DNA from: Gnetum montanum
Lineage: Eukaryota > Streptophyta > Gnetopsida > Gnetales > Gnetaceae
DNA: 64,000 bases
Direction: 5' to 3'
NCBI GenBank assembly: GCA_015680685.1
Contig: MNCI01008062.1
Span: 63,402-127,401, forward strand
The notes under the pieces are model-generated. The model made no database searches. It saw nothing but the letters and a program-made list of their open reading frames with translations, and was not told the DNA's origin. The translations under genes and the position numbers were made by a program. Shown here in pieces: positions 45,215 to 56,139 of the stretch (position 1 is its first letter; the number at the start of each line of letters is the position of its first letter).

Positions 45215-45357
45215 CCTTTATTTTGTTATGTGCACTATCTAAGACTTAGAAAAAAATTAGTTAACATCATTGGAATGAACCCTAAGTCATATTATACATC
45301 AAAATAAATACAGAAATTGCAAGAAAGCCAACTACACTTCTTGTCTTCTAATACAAG

Positions 45358-47680
45358 ATGTCTTCTTCTCATAAGTGTGATTTTCTACCCAAGTCTGATA
45401 AAGTAAATCAACAAGTGCCCCAATAATACAGAGTGATATATGCTCATCCTGATAAGTATGTACCCAATTACACCTTTATCCTACACCAAGATGAACAATT
45501 GTAGTGGTGAGACATGGAAGGCAATATTGCCACTTAGTTGCTCCATTCCTGTGATGCTCCACCAAACTCTTATGTGATTGGGCATCCAAGTACTTCATGC
45601 TAAATATGTTATGTAGGATAGTGATGCCAAGGATTATCACCCCACCAATGCATAATGTCTAAGGGATCGATAGCTAGAGTAGCGTTATGAGTCTATGAAG
45701 GGGAAGTGGTCAAATAATTCCCCATTCCTAATGTACCAAAAATATGGTGAAGAATCCTTATCTAAAGATTTTTCATACAGAGAGACTCCTCTCTTTAACT
45801 TCAGTGAAAGAGTTCAAAACCAGAACTTGCAGTCCATGATACATAATCCTAGTTTTGGCAAGAATGGATCCCATGACAAAAGGGAATCCAAGAAGGAGAG
45901 TCATGACAAGGATGTAGGCAAGCAACATGATCATGATTGTGGCTACAACCACCAAAGAGGGGGTGGTAGAAACTATGATGGTGCTAGTCCTCCTTCCTTT
46001 TCGCCTTCATCATCATCATCTTCCTCTTCTAGCTCCAAGTGCAACCATAGGGGAGACAATCATGATGAAGGTGACTAACGAGATTGAGATGATTATAGGG
46101 ACCATCGGGCAAGTTGAGATCTGGGGTATAGGCATTCAAGAGAGGTTCATAACCATGAGAGAAGGGGTAGTAGAGGGCATTGTAGGCACCAAGGTCATGG
46201 TTATGATGAGCCTTTACTCACCACCCAAAGCATGCTAAACATCACAGAGGTAGTGAGAATTCTGATAAGGCACGTGAAAGATAGAAGGATTAAGCGATTG
46301 AATATGAACAACATTTCCAAGTTTGAGGGGGGATATGAAAACCATCTTCAAGATTTTCACAATGCCTCTACCTTACAAAACATAGAAAATGACTAGAAAA
46401 AGCTTAAGTTATTTTCCATGATTCTCATCAAAGAAGCAAAAATCTAGTACCAATCCTTGAAGCCAGAATCAATCCATAGATGGAGTACGATGCTCAAATT
46501 ATTCAACGATGAGTATCAAACATACTTCTAAGTGTCCAATCTAAGAAGGTAGATCTAAGGTTGGAAGCAAGGAACACATGAGTCCTTGGATGTCGCCATG
46601 GATAGATATTATTCCATATTACATTGATGTCCTAGCCATAGTTAATCTCTAAAGAAACAACCTTGCCACATCATAGATGGGCTTCACTCTAAAACAAGAA
46701 AAATCTTGGGATCTATGCCCAAGAAAGACTATTAGACTATTAAGCAAGTAGCAAAAGAAGAGGGAGAGTTGAGGAAAATCAAAAGTGCAGAAGAATACAA
46801 CTGATATCCTTCCATTCGAAAGAAGGAGGTTCAATTTTGTGACAGTGAGGAGGAATCACCACTTGATGAGGTGGTAAACCAAAAAACCATGCCAATTCAA
46901 AAATTCACCTCTAAAATTTTAGCTAAGGTAGATTATTTGTGGGACTCTATGAATAGCCTATTTCAAGCTATTCTAAAAGTTGCTAAAGAATCTAAAGAAC
47001 AAAGTAGTGATCATGACCATAGGAGGTGACAGGAAGCTAAACATGCCAATCAAAGGGATAAGGGCAAGATTGATGCAGTGGAGGAAGTTGCAAAAATTGA
47101 ATCAAATGATGATGGTGAATGTGACATCTACCAATATGAACATCCTAAGGGATGTTGCCCCATCATGTCACACTTACAGGAGTCTAGGGTGTAGGCTTTG
47201 AATCCAAGACTAGCAAAAAGGAAAACACCAAGAATATTGCCTTATCCTCAAGGCAATATCAAGTAGTTCCATCAATAATAATAGTATTATCCAAGTAAAA
47301 TTCCACCACAACCATACAAGTAGTATCAATAGTGGTAGCAATCACAATCATGGGCATTGGCACCACCAAGGTAGCAATACCCTTATAGATAACCCAATTC
47401 ATATGGGTATTATGTTCAACAACCCCTGTCTCCATGTGACTTTTCTAGTCACATTTCTCCTTTCCAACATCACTACTATCCTTATAAATAATATAGAACT
47501 CATTCTCCAATACTAGGAGGGATACCACATTCCATCCTTATCCTCCTCCTATTTGTTCACCTATTCTTGCATCCTAAACATAGCTACTACCTACTCCATT
47601 CATGCAAGGTGAACTTTCAACCTAGCCACAACAACACAATGCTACTAGGGTCATCAATCTAAAATTAGTTAATCAACTAA
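45358..47680 (+). pseudogene. gag of Athila-like copy C, decayed
   Basis: ATG TCT TCT TCT at 45358, as in copy D. The stretch 45695-46078 encodes a low-complexity region (KDVGKQHDHDCGYNHQRGGGRN then a Ser run). The capsid-like core is at about 46380-46560 and the KGCCPIMSHLQESR landmark near 47140. Several CAG/CAA/TGG codons of the sister copies are stops here. Confidence 0.8.
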
Positions 47681-47867
47681 GTGGTTTAGAACCTCATGCT
47701 TGTAAAAAATCATTTTTTCAACCAAATAGCCCTACTAAGCCTTCATAGACTTAGGCAGTTGCTCATCCTGCTCCTTCCTCATTCTCTATAAACCATTCCA
47801 TCAAGAGACCTTTAAACCAAATACCATCCAGAATCCATATTGTTATGTTCACTCATATCATATATGA

Positions 47868-48480
47868 TTGGATCCAAGTTGGAAACCTTCCCAAGAAATT
47901 AGTTGATCTTGGAAGTCCTCTTATCTATTTATAGATTTCTGGGAATGAACCATGTAAAGCTCTTCTTGATTTAGGTTCCAGTGTTAACTTGATTTCTCAT
48001 GAGGTGTATATTGCCTAGAACCTATTGCCTCTCAAGAAGAGAAATATAAAATTGGAATTAACATACTAATCCATTATTGTTTCATTGGGATTGGTAGAAG
48101 ACACTATAACCATTTTTTGTGGGTGATCTTATCTTGTTGATTTCCTAGTAATCAAGGTTAAGAACTATAAGGGGGACTTTTCAATAATTATGGAAAGGGC
48201 ATGGCTAAGCACTATTTATGTGAGAATGGGAATTAGAGATCTTTCCCTAGAGATATCTAAGAAAAATGGATTTCAAAAGATCAAGAAGAAGTAAGTTCCA
48301 TGCATTGTGTATAGTGATATAGGGTGAAATTATGTGCAGAAATTTTGGTTCATGAAACAAGCATTTATTTCTACATGTAGGTAGTTTGGACATGAAGCAT
48401 ATATTCAAAGGTGTTTGTACACAGTAGACACAAAATAAGAGGGAATCTAATGGCTAACTGCTAATTCTGAAAGTAGCACA
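47868..48480 (+). pseudogene. Protease of copy C
   Basis: Around 47940-48010 the sequence reads CKALLDLGSSVNLISHEVY, an almost intact Athila-type aspartic protease active site. Later come FLVIKVKNYKGDFSIIMERAWLSTIYVRMGIRDLSLEIS. Stops interrupt the domain (for example after YIA near 48015). Confidence 0.8.
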
Positions 48481-48599
48481 ATGTGCATGGAACCTACTGA
48501 GAGCCTGGCATGTGCTTATGCCACATGCATGGATGAACTAGAGAAAGTTCATCATCAACTCTCTAATAATGAAAACAATGATACCAATTGGGGAGAGTT

Positions 48600-49375
48600 G
48601 GAAATCCCTAAAAATTTTTAACATGAGCTCCTAGAGTTGAAAACTCTACTTGCCAGCCTAGAATATGCATTCTTGAAAAATGGCAAGCTGGTCATACTTA
48701 ATTTCAAAGTTACTTCCAAGAAAAAAATAAAATTGTTGAAAGTGGTCAATAAATGGTCAACAACCTTTGCCTAGTCATATCCTAAACTTACTAGAATTTA
48801 TCCATGGATATGCTAGCACCACATTTATACTGATCCATCCATGAAGCCAAGGAGGTAATCACAATGATAGTTGAACCAAAAATTGAAGCAGATTGTCAAA
48901 GATGAGATTGAGTAACTCCTCAAGACAGGGTTCATCTATCCCATTGTAGATAGTGAGTGGGTTAGCCCACTCATGATAGTGCCAAAGAGAGGTGGTAAAT
49001 GATGGGTTTGTATCAACTTCAGGCTGTTAAACATGACAATATTCAAAGATCATTTTCTATTGTTATTCATTGATCAGGTGTTGGACACTATATCTATGCA
49101 TTGCTATTATAGTTTTCTAAATGGTAATCCCTTGTGTCATATGATGTCTTATGATATTGCAGAAATTCAATCTCACAATGGTAGATCAAAAGGGAATTGA
49201 GAATGTAGTCATTAATCATCTCTCTTGGTTACAATGTGATGACAAGGAGGAGGAGAGCCCACTCTCTGATCAATTCCCAAATGAACTCCTCTTTGCTGAT
49301 GCAATTAATGAATATATGCCCATAGAATACAAATGGTATGATGGAATCCTCACTTACCTTCTCACTCAGGAAATG
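48600..49375 (+). pseudogene. Truncated RT joined to RNase H end, copy C
   Basis: RT text runs LNQKLKQIVKDEIE.LLKTGFIYPIVDSEWVSPLMIVPKR, RLLNMTIFKDHF, then YYSFLNG near 49110. It then jumps to the end of RNase H, FNLTMVDQKGIENVVINHLSWL (49151-49240). Compared with copy B, the RT palm with its MDD motif and most of RNase H are deleted, about 0.9 kb by that comparison. Confidence 0.75.
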
Positions 49376-49469
49376 CCATAATATTTGGACTACAAGAAGA
49401 GAATAGTTTCTTCATCAAGTTAAACACTTGAAGGAAATCAATAGACACCTTTACAAGGTGTATGCTAAT

Positions 49470-50640
49470 GGCCTATTTCATTAGTATGTCCCTAATGTGA
49501 ATCAATTATGCATTCTATAGAATGTTGATGAAGCCCATTATGAAGGCCACTATGCATGGAGATGCACAACCATAAAAATTCTAATGGTTGGATACTACTG
49601 GCCTAGAATTTTCAAGGATGTCCACCAATTTGTCTAATCTTATGAATGTTGACAATGAGATGGTGGAATGACCGCATGAATGGAGGATCCTCAACAATGG
49701 ATTCAGCCACTAGAATCCTTTGACATATGGGTCATATATTCCATGTTTAACAAAAAAGCCTATATTATTCTAGCCATTGACTACTGTATCAAATGGGTCA
49801 AAGCAATAGCCATCATTTATTGCACATCATCCACTACTACTCGAATTGTACAATAGTACATTGTAAATAGGTTTGGGATGCCACTTGTACTAATTTCCAA
49901 TAATGGAACATACTTCACATGGACCCCTTTTTGAAAACTCATGCAACACTTGGGAGTTGAACATAAATTAACAACATCCTACACCCCAAGCCAACAGTCA
50001 AGCAAAGGCTACTAATTTGGAGATCATAAAGATTCTAATAAGAACTATTAGCAAATATATAATAGATTGGAGCATGAAACTCAATGATGCTCTTTGGGCC
50101 TATTACTCAACATGGAAGCTCCCTATTGGCTACCCTTCCTATGAGTTTATGTACAGAAAACTTCCAAAGCTTCCAATTCAATCCAAGCTTCATACACTCT
50201 CAAAAGCCTATGGCCTAGTACTTAACCTGAGTCTAGAATAAAAAGAAAGACTAATTAACCTAAATGTGCTAAATGAAAATTGTTTAGTGGTCTTGTCCTT
50301 GGATGAAGTGCATAAGAAATTCAATAAACAATGATATGACCTAAGAATCAAAAGGATCAAACTTCAACCTAGAGATAAGGTCCTTTACTGGAACCCCACA
50401 TATGTTCCTCAAAAAAAAATCCAAATATTATGGAAGGGGCCTTATATAATCAATGAAACCTTTTCTTCTAGGACCATGATCATATACAAATATGAAAGCC
50501 CAAATAAGTAGTTGATCATCATTCAACAAGCAAAGCATTTCCATGAGCCTGAGCAAGCTAGTGCAACAAATACCTTAATGAATAGAAAACCATGCTCAAT
50601 TTTTTGGATCTCCTCCTTCCAACATAGTCATGGGGGAGAT
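49470..50640 (+). pseudogene. Integrase of copy C
   Basis: VGYYWPRIFKDVHQFV (about 49585-49635), then FDIWVIYSMF, YIILAIDYCIKWVKAIAI, NRFGMPLVLISNNGTYF, LGVEHKLTTSYTPS, and C-terminal RDKVLYWNP ... LWKGPYIINETF. This is the gypsy integrase order (HHCC, D,D-35-E core, C-terminal domain), with the catalytic Asp positions altered (DFMG-type Asp to Asp-Ile, DNG to NNG). Confidence 0.8.
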
Positions 50641-52170
50641 GGAAATCCATGCTAATCATATATGTGGCTCCTCTATTTTTTTATTTTGTTACACATTTTT
50701 TTTTTGCAAATTTTTTATTTTACACCTTTTGATTTTAAAACTTTTTTCTATGTTACATCATTTTTTGTTTTACATCATCGTTAGTAAATTTAAATTTTTC
50801 TTGAATATTTTACACTTTCTTATATATTTTACTTTATTTTAGTATGATTTTCTAATTTCTATTAATAAATGTGCTTTGTGCCAACAAGACACAATGGTGT
50901 TGTAGCTATTGCTAATGGTGGTTTGTGCTTAATGTTTTTGTTTGCTAATGTCTAGTTTCTATCTTTGAATTTTTGTACCAATGACTAAGCCATGGTTTCT
51001 TTTTCATGGAATAGGTAGCAAGTCCATGACATCCACCCATCCATAAAAATCTATGGATTTCCTCATTTTGAGAATATGAGGTCCCTTTCATTAAGTAAAC
51101 ATTTAATAAATTTGTGATCTTGGTGGTTTCCAAAATTAGGAAGGATTCAAAGGTTTGCATAAGGTGTGACTTCAAAGAGACTAAATACTCTTTGTACTCT
51201 TCTACTTACTTGGATGCATGAGTGTTTTCATGGATTTCTTACCATTCCATGTCAACCATAAATAGGAAGTTAAATAAGTCTTTGCATGGTGTGGTTCCCA
51301 TCCAAAAAAGAAAAGAGAATGAGAATGAAAAAAAGAAGAAGAGAAAAATAAAATAAAAATGGTGTAAATTCAAAGCACATCCCTTAGACAAATAAATGGG
51401 CTACAAGCACTAGTTATGGAACTAGAAAGACATGTTACCTATGCCTAAAGTTCCCCTCTGACTAAGACCCTCTCTCACTTTCTGCTTCTCTTTTCTTTTT
51501 CTTAAAGAATGGTGGTTGTTCTATGGGAGCACTCTTGTGTCTCAAGGGGGTGGATAAATCTTGAACTTGCAATGCAAAGTCACTAAAAGTGGTTGGTTTA
51601 GGTCTAGACTAAGGATGGATCTTCTTAGGTCATTTAAACATAAATCCATAAGGGACTTCTTATGGCCTCAATTTAGAACTCCATTCCACCTTCTCCAGCA
51701 CCCATCCATGCTACCCATAACTCACCTCACTACTAGTGTCAATGTTCTTGTTTGTTGTCTTTATTCAATGTACCTGAATTCTTTTATAGAATCTTCCAAG
51801 TGTCGGTCCATAATTTTCATCAATCATTAATCACCTATGGGACCCATAGACTCCTTGGATTGAGGTTATGCAAGGGCAAACAAGACATGTGCCTACTATG
51901 AGAAGGACCCACTTGCATATCTCTTGGTTAGATTCATTAAGCATCTTATCTTTAGCAATTTTTGCAATTAGAATCTTTTGTACACTCATCTTCTACATAT
52001 GTTCATGTGCTCCTTTAAGTATTTTCTTTAATTCACACATTCTCCATCAAATTTTTGAATTTTTGAGCTTTCAAAAATCCTCTTCAATGATTTCATCATA
52101 TTCGTTGCTTTTATGGGACACTATAGACCCAAGATTCATTCAAAACTTATTTTTGTTTTTTGAAATATTT
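50641..52170 (+). other. Long 3' non-coding part of copy C
   Basis: Starts with a CATGGGGGAGATGG phrase that recurs in copy D at 59460. Shared landmarks with copy D include GCTAATGTTTGG/GCTAATGTCTAG and TGCAAAGTCACT, in the same order. No ORF is conserved between them. A T-rich stretch with TTTTACAC phrases lies near 50680-50830. Confidence 0.7.
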
Positions 52171-52561
52171 AAATTTCAAAATTTTTTTATGGACCCCATA
52201 AATGGGATCCCATCGATGAAGCCCATGCATATATGAGGCCCCATATACATGGCCCCATTGATGCAATGCAAAAGTAATATATATATGCACGAGCCCACTT
52301 TGAAATTCTCACATTTGCTCTCAAATTCCCAAGGAGTTTTTGCAGTTTTCAGAGTCCAAAACCTTCCAAAGCCCATAACTTTCTAATCATTTGTTCAAAT
52401 CACTTTGTTCTTCAACCCTGTAGCTACTAGAGATAAGCTCTTAGTTGTGGGGTCCACACACATGTTGTTTTTGATAGAAAATTTTTCAACATTTTTATAA
52501 CTCTTACAATGGTTTAACTAAGGAATTATCATTAAAACACCAAATTATAAGAGTTAAACCT

Positions 52562-54900
52562 TTCCAATGAGCTCTGGTAATACTTACAATAAAATATTAA
52601 TTAATAAAATAATCTATTTACCATGGTCCAACCATAGCCAAGTGTAACTAATTAATGAGATAAGATATCCAAATATTCTAAGTTACACATGATATATATT
52701 GATCCATGGATGTGTTGTGACTGTAGATGACATCGAAAGGCAAACAAATGTAGGAAGGAGGACCAACTCAACCAATGGAAAAATGGCCAAGAATAGGTCC
52801 ATGAAGAACCAATCACAACCCATGTCACAAGACCTCTTAGGGAGGAGCCCAAAGTGGAGTCTATTTCATCAAATTCTAGAATAGGTAGTAGCAAAAGAAC
52901 ATTCCCACAGGGATGAGGCACCAGCCCAACAAGTAAACCTTGAGGTGACCTTGATGGAAGCCTACCTAAACCAAATTAGATCAAGGAAGGTCTCGAAAAT
53001 AGTGCTCCAAGATTTGAACTTTAGCTCTTTCTCAGAGCAAGGACATAAAGAGGTATAGGACCGACTAAAGACCTCTTTCATGTGGCTAATTATCACTTCC
53101 AGTGGGGAGTAATATATGGGAGAGACATTCCTATTTTGGAACAATATGTAGGTCAATTCAAAAGTCAAGATCAAGGACATTTTAGTGTCCTACTTTATGC
53201 AAGCCATTGTAGAGGCACTTGGATTTCTTGAAAATGGGATAAATCTAGCTGAGATTCTGATGTAGGTAGACCCTAGTATAAAAAAGGAATAGGTTTAGCA
53301 ATGCTATGGTGTTGGCTGTAAGGAGTAAAATGTGCTCACACTAGTAGAAAGAATCCATTACAAGATTGTGGCCTTTCACCAAAATCCCATGGTGATGCCC
53401 AACAAGATCACTACCTTTTCTGCCCATGCATGTGTCACTCTGAGTGGAAGATTTTTGATCAACCTTCTATAGCTAATCTATCTGGAGATATAGAAGTAGT
53501 TAAAGGAGAATGAATGTGGAAGGAAGGCATTCCCCTTCCCATGCCTCATTAGAAAACTATGTTGAAGGGAAGGAATAGTCTTCTATACTAATGATGTTGT
53601 CCTACATGCTCTAACCACTAATTAGGTGGAGATGATAAAGGAAAAAACTCCTACAATAATAATTCAAAAAGAGGAGTAGCCACCACCACCTCCACCTACC
53701 ACTCAAAAAATATTATTGTAATATCCCATTGATTACACAAGTTCCAAGAATGGATCTTGAGAAAATAAGAGCAATAGGTAAGCACGAGTGGTGGAGATCC
53801 ATTTGTGTACCGGCCGAGGATGAGTCACTTAAATAAGGTGGCCTGAACAATCAACCTAATGGAGGGAGGTGGATCCATTTTCTATGCCCAACAAATGTAG
53901 TTGTTTGTGAGGTCAACTCTTAGTGCTAGAGAGGTAACTATATCTCTCTCAAAATAGTAGCAACTCCATAGATTTTTGGGAACACTATGACATTCGAAAA
54001 CATTAATGGTTGGAACATTGAGAGGTCAGTGGGCATACAACCTAACCCCAAATCTGTATGAGGGACATGCTAAGAAATGGAAATGAGGTACCCTAAATGG
54101 TCTGGTCAATCAAATAGAGACTTACGTGGTCTTAAAATGGCTATTTGTAAAAGGGATTTGTATTGTGTTATGTGCAGACACCAAGACTAGTTAAGGCAAA
54201 GCATAGCAGGGTATCCCAACCTTGAAAATAGCAATGTGAGTGTGAAAATATGTACCAAACAAAAGATAATGTAAGAATATATCAAAGGAAAAATTCTTAG
54301 AAAAGAAATGAAACAAAGCTTGACAACAAAGAAATGCACCACCCCAAAACTAGATAGCGTAACTTTTGCTAGACAGGAGGTGAGAATGACACATGGCATC
54401 AGTAGGCATAGTGGCAACATAGCGGTGTAGTCACAGTCTCTAGGATGTCTGGGATATAGAGCTAGTGGCTACAACAAAGGCTGAACCTATTGGGTTGGCT
54501 ATTACTATGTTCTATGGGTGCAATGGTGGACTACATTCTGGGAGGCACCAAGGTGGGAAGCTTAGGTGCTCAGGTGTGAGAGTGTTGGGGATGCTCAGAT
54601 AGCTAAAATGCCTAGTGCTCTTTTAATTTTCCAACCCCTAGAGTGAGGAACATTAGGGTATTTATAAGGCTAGGTTTAGCATGAAATGTGGATTATGTGC
54701 CATGCGGCATGGGTGCCATGTGGCATGAGCATAGCCGAGGTTACGCTGACATGTTATGCTCTCATGAGAGTAGCAAAGTGTTATGCTCTGATGAATAGTG
54801 ATGGGTACCCAAAAACTACTAAACTATGACCACACTACCTAGATTGCATGTGCTAGAATCCAAGTGACTACAATATACCTACAAACAATGTCAAGGCCAA
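52562..54900 (+). other. Unidentified decayed coding-like sequence
   Basis: A plus-strand reading with stops gives protein-like text (for example KTSFMWLIITSSGE, ETFLFWNNM, VSYFMQAIVEALGFLENGI, ITTFSAHACVTLSGRFLINLL around 53040-53470), but I recognise no family. It lies between the end of copy C and an Athila-type 3' end, so it may be the extra ORF region of another Athila-like element. Stop density matches the relics around it. Confidence 0.4.
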
Positions 54901-55278
54901 TCAAGTGTTCCTGCAGCTACCATTTCTATGGGAAGTGCAAACTCCATCAAACATTGGAACATCAACATGGACAGCTCATAATCCTTGGATAGAAGAGGAG
55001 AAATATCAGGTGCTTCTTCAAGGGTATCAATCTTAGAAGCCTAGAGTGCAGGACAAAGGAAAGGTACCCATGGAGGGGCCACCGCCGCCAGAAACCCCAT
55101 GAGTTCCACAAGTTTTGTCTTTTGTGTCTATGTCCAAATTTTGTTTAGTCCCACATTGCAGCATGAAACAGTCCATGGTTATTCAATAATCTCATTCCTA
55201 TCCTCTGTTTGTAATTAAATCAACTTGGTCCTCACTTTCTTTAACTCAAGGATGAGTTGTTATTCAGTCTTGGGGGTA
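54901..55278 (+). other. 3' end of an upstream Athila-like element with polypurine-like tract
   Basis: TAACTCAAGGATGAGTTGTTATTCAGTC then TTGGGGGTA immediately before the LTR at 55279. The same ending (AACTCAAGGACGAG, then CATGGGGGTA) precedes the 3' LTR of copy D at 61436, so this is the internal 3' end of a second element that shares the LTR. Confidence 0.7.
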
Positions 55279-55997
55279 TGATGAATCATGGTTTGCCAGG
55301 TGTTGATATTGGACCCTTGACATCAGACCCTTGATATTGGACCCTTAACATCAAACCCTTGATATTGGACCCTTGACATTGGACCCTTGATATTGGACCC
55401 TTGACATTAGACCCTTGATATTAGACCCTTGATATTGGATCCTCAATATTGAATTCAAGATATCAGGTATGTAATATCATGACCTAGATAACGATATTGA
55501 ATACAAGATATTGTGATTCCTATGTAAGCCTATAAATACACCTTTGGATGCATAGGAAGGGAAGGAAGTTAGTGTTAGAATAGAGTCTTTTTTATTCATT
55601 TTTAGTTCATCTCAACCCTTTCCCCAGTGCATGCCCTCAATGTGATGATTCTAATTGTATGAAACCTTTATTCGAGGGAGACGTATTTGGACATGCACAT
55701 GACCAGCAATAAAGATCGAGATTACTTCATCATTGTAGCATTCACTTAGTATTAACTACTTAACTATTATTGTTATTTATTATTTTCTTAATTAATATTT
55801 CTTTACCTTTATTTACTATCCCTATTATTAAACATTGATGGGGCATGCCTCATGGAGTAAGTCTAGGAAGACAACGAATAATTAACCTTAAGTGTTCCAT
55901 GAGGCATGTAGGCACTTAGTCTGCGGAGTTCGACCAGGTCATGCATGTTACACTCGTATTCATATGGTTGAGTGTAGGGGTACCTCACCACTCATCA
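55279..55997 (+). repeat. 5' LTR of copy D, also 3' LTR of an upstream element
   Basis: 719 bp with TGATGA/TCATCA ends, TATA box CCTATAAATACACC (55532-55545). Its last 170 bases match the end of the 3' LTR at 61436-62295 closely, but the U3-like part is unrelated in sequence, being a 14-bp tandem array. An Athila-type internal 3' end precedes it and a primer site plus gag follow. Confidence 0.85.
55303..55442. promoter_or_regulatory. 14-bp tandem array in the U3-like part (10 units)
   Basis: Ten units of exact 14-base length, consensus TTGATATTGGACCC. ATATT and ACAT(T/C) variants alternate through the first eight units, so the older repeat may have been a 28-mer. GATATT/GATATC strings continue after the array to 55525. 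Confidence 0.9.
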
Positions 55998-55998
55998 T

Positions 55999-56016
55999 TG
56001 GCACCGTTGGCAGGGA
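55999..56016 (+). other. Primer site, tRNA-Asp type (copy D)
   Basis: TGGCACCGTTGGCAGGGA one base after the LTR end. Two or three differences from the complement of plant tRNA-Asp(GTC) 3' end. Confidence 0.75.
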
Positions 56017-56139
56017 GTAAGTGTTTGTGTGCTAAGTAGAACATAAGAGATCATTCACATTGTTGGAAGCTTAAACGAACCTTAGGGTTAATTACACAAA
56101 AATTTATATAATAGCCAAATAGCACATTGATAAGACATA

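Larger units (their letters stand above)
44185..52560 (+). mobile_element. Athila-like Ty3/gypsy element, copy C
   Basis: Plus strand: LTR (44185-45195), primer site, gag, protease, truncated RT, RNase H end, integrase, long non-coding 3' part, and a fragment that resembles the U3-like part of its own LTR near 52190-52300. An internal deletion removed the RT palm. More heavily decayed than copy D. Confidence 0.8.

Noticed and set aside
54360-54800. Possible solo LTR (TATTTATAAGG plus repeated CATGCGGCATGG-type words)
   Set aside because: No terminal TG...CA pair or second copy could be found, so the evidence is insufficient.
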